64,000 nt of DNA from Rosellinia necatrix. Its lineage: Eukaryota > Ascomycota > Sordariomycetes > Xylariales > Xylariaceae. The position numbers were made by a program, and so were the translations under genes. The stretch lies in contig JAGYVD010000001.1 in the NCBI GenBank assembly GCA_021209875.1, positions 2,170,001 to 2,234,000 on the forward strand, given 5' to 3'. The notes under the pieces are model-generated. The model was not told where the DNA came from, searched no databases, and saw only the letters and a program-made list of their open reading frames with translations. Position 1 is the first letter of the stretch; each line of letters begins with the position of its first letter. Positions 1 through 9,570 of the stretch are shown in pieces.

Positions 1-705
1 TGCCGGCCTCGTTTTCCTTTTTTTATTTTTATTTTTATTTTTTTTATATATTATTATTATTATTATTACTATTTTTATTTTTTTTATCCTCTTATAATTA
101 ATTATCAGGGTAGTTACTTATCAACGCCATCGAGGTTGGCGGTGGGAAATAGAGTGACAGTTACTGGCCAATGTTCTCTCTTAGCACTCCAAGTGAGTGA
201 CCAGTCTCATATGGCACGTCGCGACGTTACATTGCCGCGATTGAAGGAGCAAGAAGAGAATTCCGCAACCGCGTCCTGTCGAAACAGTGGTCAAGATGGT
301 GGCGATGGCAAAACACGCCCAGCATCGACTGGACTTAGAGCCAGGGGGCCACGGTGAAGGTGGAGTTCCAGCTGATAGCTCCCAGCCAATCAGGCGCCGT
401 AAGCGGCCGTTTATTCAGATCTCGGCCGCCGGCCCGATTCCGATGCTACCCGTAGATTGTTCCCTCTAAATCCTCCGATCAGACCAACCCCACGTCAAAG
501 AGTAAGGGTAAGAGAAAAAAAAAAAAAAAAAAGAGGGCCAAACCGAGAAGGAGCAGGAAGAAAAAGAGGAAGAAAAAGAAGAAGAAAAAGAAAAAGTAGG
601 GAAAACGAAAACGAAGGGAGGCGACGCCGGAGCAAGAGTATAATCCCGGACTAGCCGTCGAAGCCACTGTGGACCACCATCGCCAACCTCTCACCTTCGC
701 TTTCC
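1..705. other. AT-rich and purine-rich gene-free stretch
   Basis: No gene is supported here. The first 110 bases are T/A-rich runs of TTTTA and TTATTA type. Positions 510-620 are a long A/G-rich tract upstream of the permease start at 706, probably 5' UTR or promoter low complexity. Open frames here lack ATG starts, conserved motifs or intron signals. Confidence 0.5.
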
Positions 706-2844
706 ATGCTGTTCACCCGGAAGAGCCATGGGGGGGCAGCCGGTGCAGGGGACGTCGAGAGGGAGGGCAGCCAAGACCAGGCGGAATATCAGAACAGGCA
801 CGCCAGCGGCCTCGCGTCCATCCTCGCGGTCGAGGACGGCGTCGTGTACAAACCCGAGGCTGAGGCGCACACGCGATGGTATCGGAAACTGCTCGATGCT
901 GGGGTCGAGGAGAACGGCATCAAGCCGGTGCCCGTCGAGGAGCGCACGAACACCCAGTACAACAATCTGTTCACTGTTTTTTTTCACCGGTCTGCTGTGC
1001 ATCCTGCCGTGCGTCGTCCCCTTCCCTTCCCTTCCCTTCCCTTCCTTTCCCTTCCCTTTCCTTCCCCCTAAAGCCTACCCCTAGAGTCTACCCCTAAAGT
1101 CTACCCCTAAAGTCTACCCCTAAAGTCTACCCCTTAAGTCTACCCCATCCGTCAACCTGCTCTTGATGCGACGTACGACGTCGTCAGATGAGACCCGAGA
1201 CTCGAGACTCGAGACTAGTAGCCTAACTAATGCCGTCGTTCTAGGTTGCCCACTGGCATGCTCGCCACGACGGTCTTCCGTCTCAGCCTGCGTGACGCAT
1301 CCCTGACCATCCTGTTCTTCTCTGCCTTCTGCACTACCGCCCCGGCCTTCATGGGATGTGGGGGGTTATAAAACCGGATTGCGGCAGATGATCCAGGCCC
1401 GTTACTCCTGGGGGTGAGTCCAGATCCTGTGCCGCGTCGACGCCTTCCCCCCGTCTTCTGTCGCTCTAGTGGCTAACGCCGTCCCCTCCCCCCCCTCCCC
1501 CCTCCTTCCATTAGTCTCTACGTCGTCACCGTGTTGCTCGTCTTAAATGCCGCAACCGTGACGGGCTTCTCCATCGTTGCCGCCATCGTAAGTGGGCAAA
1601 CGATCGCCGCCATCGATCCTGGCAACGTGAGCGTGTCCGTCGGCATCGTCATCGTCATATTGGCCAGCTTCGTGCTGTCGCTACTGGGGTACCGAGTCCT
1701 GCATATCTGGGAGCGCTGGCAATGGCTCCCCAACCTTATCGTCATCACTATCACGGTTGGCATTGGCGGGAAGCACCTTGCCAATCAGCAGGACGTCCCG
1801 GCCGCCACGGCATCCCAGGTCCTATCATATGGTGGTTTGATTGCCGGGTACTTCATCACCTTTGGTGGCACTGCGTCGGACTTTTCCATCTATCATGACC
1901 CGAAGGCCCCCTTGTAAGTATACGACTACAATTGCACATGGAGATTGGTCAAGCTGACCCCCGGGCACAGACGGAAGGTCTTCGCGTACATCTACCTGGG
2001 CATCTTTACGCCCTCCGTCCCGCTCCTAATCCTTGGTGCAGCTATGGGTGGCGCCGTACCTGTTGTGTCAGGTTGGGAAGAGGCATACGAATCGTACGGC
2101 ACAGGGGGGGTGATGGCAGCCATGCTCGAGCCAGCAGGAGGATTTGGGAAGTTTGTGCTGGTACTTTTAGCACTGTCCGTCATAGGGAACATAGGGATCT
2201 CCAGTAAGTGCCTCTGTTTGCCTTGTCTCCCGACCCTTTTTTTTTTTTTTTTACTTTCTATGGCAACTTTTACCGCATAGAGGTTCTTCAGGGGTGAACC
2301 ATGTCTAGAAGCTTCTCCTAGTTTCGAAGCACTGATAACATCACCTCCAAATCGGCGACGACTGACTCTGATTATGGCAGTGTATCCGGTGGCGTTGAAC
2401 TTGCAGATGTTGGTTCCAGCATTTACCAAAGTTCCCCGTTTCATCTTTACGCTTGCCGTCACGGCTCTAATGATTCCGCTATCGATCGCCGCCTCTCGCG
2501 CGTGGGAAGAGTCGCTTGAAAACTTTCTCGCCGTCATTGGATACTGGGCGGGGTTCTTCGACGCTGTCCTGATTGAAGAAGCCCTCGTGTTCCGCCGTTT
2601 GGACTGGGAATCCTACGACCACTCAATCTGGAACGTCGGTCGTAAGCTATCGTCTGGCGTCGCGGCCCTGGTGGCGTCACTGTTGTCGCTTGGACTCGTC
2701 ATCCCCGGTATCAACGAAGTCTGGTTCGTTGGGCCGCTTGCGAAGACGGCAGGGGATATTGGTTTCGAGCTTGCTTTCTTCGGTACCGCCCTTTTCTACT
2801 TTCCACTCAGGTGGCTTGAAATTAAGTGGAGGGGCCACTTGTGA
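706..2844 (+). CDS. NCS1-family purine/cytosine permease, interrupted by two +1 shifts
   Basis: This is a plasma-membrane nucleobase:cation symporter of the FCY2-like NCS1 family, importing cytosine/purines or related compounds. Five exons fit: 706-1008, 1245-1413, 1515-1913, 1971-2203 and 2381-2844, with good GT-AG borders and branch sites such as CTAAC before 1244. Diagnostic stretches include PVEERTNTQY, a LPTGM loop, LSLRDASL, a YKTGLRQMIQARYSWG-like segment and TFGGTASDFS. The helices alternate along the protein as expected. Two breaks occur. The T run at 977-984 has eight T where seven keep frame, and the G run at 1360-1365 has six G where five keep frame; as written, the second leads into a TAA. 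Removing one base at each gives 522 codons, normal for the family. It is either a young pseudogene or has homopolymer assembly errors; the rest of the frame is intact, which favours the latter. Confidence 0.85.
1009..1244 (+). repeat. Permease intron 1 with a pyrimidine run and 13-nt tandem repeat
   Basis: The first intron of the permease holds a CCCTT-type pyrimidine tract (about 1018-1066) followed by roughly six imperfect copies of a 13-nt unit close to TAAAGTCTACCCC (about 1068-1146). Near 1195-1216 there are three copies of GAGACTC. A consensus branch site (CTAAC, near 1223) and TTCTAG acceptor end the intron. At 236 nt it is much longer than the neighbouring introns, apparently because of the repeats. 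Confidence 0.75.
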
Positions 2845-3647
2845 GCAACCATGCAAAGTTACAGCAGTATCGCTTCCGGGGGAAGGATAAACACTCTCGC
2901 ATGGACACACCCCAATGCATTGGTAGTAGGCATAACATACTTGGGTGCTCTTCGACTGGTCTCCCACATCCAATTACTCCTGTTTTTTGGTGTATGTTAT
3001 GGACATGGAACAATACCGCATTGCCATACCGCCACATGACCTGAGGTAGAGGCATCGTTGGGCTAGCTACTGAGCTACCTGACCTCATCGCAACCCGTCA
3101 CTGGGGGGATGCGCAATCGAAAGAATCCTGGATAGCCAGGGAGTTCACGGCCGAATGAAAAATAGATATCAAAACAAGAAAGATCAATAGATTAAATTCT
3201 CATGTTTCTCCCCGCCTGCCACGTCTAATTTTCGCCATCTGAATCAGACACTACAACCGAGGTCGGTCGTGATAACTTCTCGGGCCACACATATAACTCC
3301 CCATCTAGTAAGAGTAACCCAAAACGAATATGATGTAGACCTTCCGTGGACGGTTAAGTAGGTGTGCCCTGCACATTGACTTGACAATGGGGAAACCCCC
3401 GTGGCCAATGATTGTGCCGGTCACCGCAACATGTTGTTCCGTTCACATCTCACGCTATTCGTTCTTCATCCCCGAGGGACAACCGCATTGGTGCATTCCT
3501 GTCGTCTCTGCGAGCCATCTTTACACGCACCGCTTGGCTACCAACAACAACTTCTTCTGATGCGTTAGTTTTCAATCATACTACTTCTATCAGTACCAAA
3601 CCCGATTGGACCTCGACAGTCGAGATCCCGCTGTACCCCATGCGAAA
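2845..3647. other. Gene-free spacer
   Basis: This stretch follows the permease stop and precedes the next start. No conserved ORF is recognised. A partial inverted repeat lies around 3042-3092 (TGAGGTAG facing CTACCTGA). Confidence 0.4.
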
Positions 3648-4587
3648 ATGCCTCCAAAACGGGAGGGTGGCGACTCCCGCGGTGACGGCGAACATCCTCA
3701 GAATCTCGATACGAGACTAGATGGATCCTATACCGTTACCAAACAGGAGATAGTAATAACACTGTCCCATCCGGATTTCACCCATTCCTCTCCGCCCAAC
3801 ACTACACCAGGTAATTATAACCACTGCAAGGTTCCCCGTGTCTACACAAGTATACGCCACTATGAATCCCGTGCTCATTGATGGCTTAACTTAGAATCGT
3901 GGTGGACGAGAATACGGGCCTTTTTAACGAGGGGGCCTCCCATCGATACCTGGATCAACCCCTTCATTGCCCCCGGGCAGAAGCTGGTTTACAGAGACAA
4001 CGGCCCTGGAAAGGGTTACTCCCTATACGGTAATACCGGTGTCGTGGGGGTTGTCGCGTTGGAAATCTTCGACATCGTTAACAATGAAACCGACATCATC
4101 TATGGTGGTGATATCCCGCCCGGCTGGAGTTGTCTTCCATCGTCGATATCTCTTCCCGGGCACCAGGGGGATATTTCCGACGTTGAGCGAATGAACTACT
4201 CTCTAGAGAAGCAAAATTTGCGGGCAAGAGTACTTGGAGCCCCAGGAATGTGGTTTTCCGCGGACGCATAGGACGCAGCAATGGACCACGAGCTCATCAT
4301 AGCCGGCCCTAGTGCCTTCCCAGTCCATCCGCTACAACCCTTTCTTTATCCCCTTCCATTGGGGGACCAGATACCCGCCTCTGCCCATAGGGTTGTAAAG
4401 CGAGATGAGATATTCAATGATGAATTGAGGGTACAGGCAGGACTGCGTCCCCAGGTGGCGAATAGTATAAGATTATATATAGTAGCATCGGCGGAAGATG
4501 GTTAGTTATCGTGTCGAGCTGACTAACAGCACACTTATTGTAGCACTATGCTTTAGGCGGCGTGAGGGTCGATGGATTTGGCTCTGA
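3648..4587 (+). CDS. Unrecognised three-exon gene with an in-frame UAG
   Basis: Exons 3648-3810, 3895-4500 and 4544-4587 join in one frame through two typical fungal introns. The first has donor GTAATT and acceptor CTTAACTTAG. The second is 43 nt with branch site CTGACTAAC and acceptor TTGTAG. The frame is open from ATG 3648 to TGA 4585 except for one TAG at 4269-4271. The product would be about 270 residues; as written it stops after 179. It starts MPPKREGGD, has no obvious signal peptide or membrane segment, and contains an IAPGQKLVYRDNGPGKGYS motif in the middle. I do not recognise the family. The second intron lying beyond the UAG is good evidence that the downstream part is, or recently was, coding. 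The alternative is a pseudogene with a point nonsense mutation. Confidence 0.5.
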
Positions 4588-5058
4588 ATGATTCTAAGTA
4601 CAATGGCATTATCATCAGCGGCGCACTGGGTCTTGGACAATACCATTATTGATGGGGATAAGTCATCAAGAGGAAAACAAAGACAGGATTTAAAAGTGTT
4701 CCATGTGCATATGAAAGAACCTCCAATATACCAAACTGTCAATCAAGAAATAAGCGTAAAAAACAAAGCACCTAGTTATCATTACCAAAGGGATTGGACA
4801 GCTCTTTACTGTCGAGATGAGAGCGATTCAGCTTTGATATATTCGTACCGAACAAAGCACACAACCCCCCCTAAACTATATAATTTATCCCGCCCTCGCA
4901 GCCCAACACACATACCCTTCGGCCACTAGACAAGGTGAAAAAAACAAGAAACTCGTTCTTATAAAACACAACAAGCAGCAAACCACTATCTACTTACGTA
5001 GCCAGAGAAGCCAGAAAACCCAAAACCCACCGCTTTTTTTTTTTTTCTCTTCCTTCCA
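4588..5058. other. Short AT-rich intergenic stretch
   Basis: This is probably the 3' flank of the preceding gene and the promoter/5' UTR of the J-domain gene. A T run sits just upstream of the start at 5059. A 113-codon ORF here (4588-4929) has no recognisable motif and AT-rich codon use. Confidence 0.4.
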
Positions 5059-5809
5059 ATGTTCGGCGACATCGCCTCACGGCTCCGCACAGCGGCCAAC
5101 AAGGTGCGTACAAGCACTCTCACCCAGACTCTCCTCCCCATGCTCCCCATGCTCCTGATCCTCCTTCTCCTGATCCCGAAGCTCTTCTTCCTACCCCCCC
5201 GCTCCCTCCCCTTCCCCTCCGCTCCCCACCCCCACCCGCAAGCCCACCCGACCTACTACGCGCTCCTGAACGTGTCCCTGGACGTGACGGACGCGGACCT
5301 CCGGCGCGCGTACCGGCGCGCCGCGGGCGCCCAGCACCCGGACCGGTTCCAGCGCCTGCCTGCGGCCGCGCGCGCGCGGGCCGCGGACCGCTTCGCCGAG
5401 CTGCGGCGCGCCTACGAGTTCCTGCTGCGCGGCGACGCGCGCTGCGACTACGACCGCGCCTTCATGGGCCCGAGCGCCGAGCAGAGGCTGCGCTGCCTCG
5501 AGCGCCACTTCGCCCTCCAGGTTAGGAAGTACGAGGAGAGGAGGAGGAGGGGGGAGGGAGGAGGAGGGGGGGAGGGAGGAGGAGGAGGAACGGCGGGAGC
5601 GGGAGCGGGAGCGGGCGCGGGCCGACGATGACGAGGACGGGGGGATGCCGTCTCGCGAGGGCGGCGCTGCCGATTTAATACTCTACTCCCTGGGCGCGGT
5701 GCGCGGGTTCGTAGCCGCTCGCTTCAAGGGCTTCTCGGATTTTTTCGTCGCGGCGTACTATCGGTTAGCTTTACTAGGAATCAAAATGCCTACCATGTTT
5801 TATTCGTAG
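5059..5809 (+). CDS. Membrane-anchored J-domain (DnaJ-like) protein with one +1 slip
   Basis: This is an Hsp40-type co-chaperone, probably at the ER or another endomembrane. The start at 5059 is followed by a hydrophobic segment at about residues 21-47, a Pro/His-rich linker, and a J domain from about residue 65 with the diagnostic HPD at 93-95 (AGAQHPDRFQRL), which stimulates Hsp70 ATPase. After a Glu/Arg/Gly tract coded by an A/G run (about 5535-5600), the frame shifts by one base. In the new frame the protein continues as an acidic stretch, then a hydrophobic C-terminus (LGAVRGFVAARFKGF, FFVAAYYRLALLGIKM), ending at TAG 5807-5809. Removing one base gives 250 codons. As written, the original frame stops at 5631 after a Gly/Ala-rich tail. 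An extra G in one of the G runs is the simplest explanation; no credible intron fits. GC content is very high in the J domain. Confidence 0.7.
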
Positions 5810-6404
5810 AAACTTAAATCTGGTATGATTATACGGCGTTTATATGTTTGAAAATTCGTAGACCTTCATCAATACAGCACAAGGGAGAGGGAGATATCGT
5901 CTTAGAACCGTATTTCGGCGAACTGACTCGTATAATAATTGGCCATACCTTCATTGGTGGGATCACCGCTCTTATTTTCGACTACTTTTCTCCCTTTTGC
6001 GCTCGCTGCCTATTAATAAGGGTGATATTGCCTGGATACCCCTTTGGGAGCGCTGAATCCGCCGCTTCCTTCTTTTGACTCTTCTGAACGCCCACGTATA
6101 TAGCCTGCCCAGATGCAAATAGATGTAACGCCCGAAAGGACATGAAAACTGAGCGTATCATACAAACGTGATAATGCATACAGCATGATTCATTGCTTCG
6201 TCATGATTTCATCGTGCGATATCCCGTCCGTGTTCCGCTTAAAATAGGCACAATATAAATCTTCATAACACCACCGCGCGCGTACCTCATTGTGTCATGC
6301 ACGAGCCGTTCGAAGGAACAGGAGAGCAAATATATAGTCTTCTAGTTCGTTGAGGGCCGTGAAATGCAATCGATATATCGTATAATCTGGGTATTTTGCC
6401 GATT
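5810..6404. other. Intergenic, 3' sides of two convergent genes
   Basis: This lies between the J-domain gene and the convergent transcription-factor gene. No gene is seen; it presumably holds both 3' UTRs. Confidence 0.4.
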
Positions 6405-9400
6405 TCACATACTACCATTCCCGCCTTGTTGGCCGCCAAAGAAAAACCCGTCAAAGAGGTCAACTTGCTGTCCGTCACTGAAGTCGTGGTGCATCCCCTC
6501 CCAGCCGATGCCAAAGCCCATATCCATCTGCATATCCGGGTTGTTAAAGCCATCATTGCCTGATTGATCTTGAATATTTTGTAGAAAGTCCATGCCTTGA
6601 AGATCAAGCAGGTTTAGAGCGACTGGCGCCGAGGCGTAGCTGGCCGGTGGTGTCCGTAGCATGTTGAAATTTGAGTTGGGACCGCTCTGCGGAGTATACT
6701 GCAGGTGTGCGGATTTCGGTGTCAGGCTGGAGGCAGATGCTGGTGAATTGACTTGCGAGCTCTGGGAGGGCAGTAGAATAGGGTCAATGGCTGTATTGTC
6801 CGCTATGGTCCCAATCTCGGATAGCCCAACAGCGTTGAGGGCCGTCCCGGAAATTGGCCGTGTCATAGAATATCCGTCGTGTTCAGACTTAATATTCGGG
6901 ATACTGGGTCGGTAAGGGGGCGCTTGTGTGGGTGATGACATTGTGGTCATCTGAGAAATAGGTTTTTGCATCGAGTAGGGGTCATGAGATGGCGCCTCGT
7001 ACATTGTAACCGGGCGAGAGCCAAATTGATCGATGGGTGAATGGGGGCCTGGTTTCGACCGGTTTGCCGTTGCGTCCCTGCTAGTAAGATAATCGACCCT
7101 ATCGCTGCTCCCTTTAGAACCACGTGTATGTCGATTTAGGACTTGGCCAAACCCGCCATTGGAATTAGCCATTTTAATAGTGGCCTTTGCCGTTCGATCA
7201 AACGCATCACGACAAGCCTCTGCAGGCGGACACTTATCAATAAGGTCGGTAAAAACTGATGTAGCAGCTAGAATGGTGAAGTCAACTTCGTCCATCGTCT
7301 ATATCTTTGTTAATATATGTGTTCACATTATGAGGCGTGTGAACTTACCAGGCGACTTCTAACGACATGTGAATGCCATATTGCGTATAGATAAGAGATG
7401 CCTGCCATGAAAAGGTGATGCGTCGCGAGGTAGGTGTAGTTAACAAGGCCCTGCAAATGTAACTGTCTGTAGAGACGCAATATCTTTTGCCCTGCTTCGG
7501 CGACCTTGACATAGACTCTTTCTTGATCCTCTTGTCGCTCTTGAGAATATATCGATGGGCTGTTCACCTCTTTTGAGGTATGATACTCGCTCTCGAACAT
7601 GGCGGGAACACTCAAACTCTGCCGATAAAGCATGATAATTGCTTGCCAATAATTTAGCTCCAAAAATTCGGGCGAAAATGCCACCCCAGAGTCTTGTTTC
7701 GTCGGCGCGGAGTTCTTCCATGAATACAAGCGCTCGTCAATATTCTTCCTCCAACTTCTGAACGAGTCAAATCTAGAGAGGAAAGGTGACGGTAGCTGAG
7801 TATGCATGTACTCGTTCTTTTGATTTTGCCCGTTGTGCCTCGCCGTCTGTGCTTGTTGGTACTGCAAAACCTGTAGAATCTCGGATTGTAACAATCGAAG
7901 TCGTAGGTAGTGCTTCGCAACGACCTTGTAGGTAGGTCCCCCTTCTATAGGAGGGGTGGTGATGCCTGCCTGCGTAATCCATCGATCTTCTAGCGTCGAT
8001 GGGAATTCGGTGGTTATGACTTGGTCGGACACCCCAAACGGTCGTCCAACACAGGTACTCACGATCCTATCAAAGGCATATGTGCACCACCAAAGCCGCC
8101 TTCGGAGATCGCGAACGTATTCGCGTCTACCCCTCTCTCGCAGTACCGCCTCACGTGGTTTGCCACTCGTGTCAAGAATACTGGCACTTCCTTTTGGCTC
8201 GTTCAGGTCGAATTCAACATCCTTGCCGTCCTCATAGTACAAGCCTAGATCGACTGCTAGCCGCACGGCCACACCAACGATATACCTAAAGCTTGTTAGC
8301 CCGGAAGTGCATGTGAAAATCTAAGCTACACGAACATACCATAGACCCGGTGGAACTGGGCGGAGCAGGGCAAAACTTGCTAAGAGGAGCACGGCTTGAA
8401 GCTCGTCCAGCCCGCCACCGTTTAGACAGGCTTCAAGGTGAATGATGGCACTCGCGTGATATTCCTCCGGTTGGGCCTGCTTTTTCTCCTCCCCGGAAGC
8501 TCTCGATACAGTTTGGCTGTCCATAATGATGCCGCCACCAATAGCGAATACCATATTCAACATATATAACTCTCTGGCGCCTCGTACCTTCCCTTCACCT
8601 GCATACGCTTGTTCAAACATTTGCATGAAGTCTACACGATGAAGCAACGGTATTTGAGGATTTGCATGTTCGAAATACAACTCGACGAGTTTCAAAGCTA
8701 GATCTCTGTCTGGGAATGGTGCCGGGCTGATGGTTGGGCGGGTGTGGAGACCAAAAAATGAGTCGCGCATCGAGGTGCCTCCGTCCGCGTCTCCGTTCCC
8801 GGATACAGATCTATACGGACGTATTCCCCCTTTATCCGATGTCGAACGATGGTCTCCCACGGAGGACTGTACAGCAGCGAATACAACGCGTGCGAAAGAA
8901 ACGCCGTTAGCAGATCCGAGATGCTTCGGCCCCGCAAGACCACCTGTTCGCATCATTTTGTTGGGCCTCGCAGACTCGTCGCCGTTATGAAATGACTGAG
9001 GAATACTGGAAGCCTCAGCAGCCTCGGAGAGCATTGAGAGCGCGCTTTCATTAGGCGACCGAGAATGACCACCATCCGTGCCCGGTCGCGAGCAGAACTC
9101 CAAGTTTTCCGGCGGCGGATACTGTAAGTTCTGGGCGCGGAGCAGAGACTCCAGTTGATCGACACGGGTTTCAAGGTAATAGACATAGCTGAGGAGCGGT
9201 CAGCCTCGTGGGAAGGGCATTTGGGATTGTCCAACACAACTGACCTACGAGGAATTTCTCTTTTCGTTATGGGGTCGTATCCGACACAGGCGACTCTTGC
9301 TTTCTCACAACTCGCGCAACTAGGCAGCTTCTGATCGCAGCGATTCTTACGGAGCCGACATCGATTGCATGCACTAACATTTCGGAAGCTACTGCTGTTC

Positions 9401-9570
9401 TGGATAGATTTGGCGCCGCCCGGTCCTGCTCCATCATGCAAATGCTCCGCGGACGGGGAGATAGGCCCGGCGGAAGCTGATGTCGGTGAGTGTTTTATGT
9501 GTAGCGGCGACTCGGGACGAGGGCGCTTCGGCGGATGCGGATGCGGCGATGTGGGTGTATCAAGGTCCAT
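6405..9570 (-). CDS. Zn2Cys6 fungal-specific transcription factor (about 1001 aa)
   Basis: This is a nuclear DNA-binding regulator. Exons on the minus strand are 9570-9245, 9188-8340, 8285-7349 and 7298-6405; introns are 56, 54 and 50 nt with GT-AG ends. The lengths sum to 1002 codons. I chose the ATG at 9570 (MDLDTP); the open frame further upstream begins only with a non-ATG codon. The binuclear zinc cluster has Cys at 68, 71, 78, 85, 88 and 95 (CNRCRLRKNRC ... CASCEKARVAC). It is followed by ITKREIPRSYVYYLETRV, a linker and coiled dimerisation start, and then by the large fungal_trans domain (LVELYFEHANPQIPLLHRVD, LRRRLWWCTYAFDR). The C-terminus is Gln/Ser/Pro-rich and acidic, probably an activation region. 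The cluster plus linker resembles the Ppr1-type subgroup, but the target pathway cannot be read from sequence. Confidence 0.9.

Noticed and set aside
3035..3095. tRNA-like D-arm (TAGCTCAGTAGC on the minus strand)
   Set aside because: There is no GTTCRA-type T arm at the right distance and no acceptor stem; the similarity is limited to the A-box-like segment.
4588..4929. 113-codon ORF overlapping the stop of the 3.6-4.6 kb gene
   Set aside because: AT-rich codon use, no motif; probably 3' UTR of the upstream gene.
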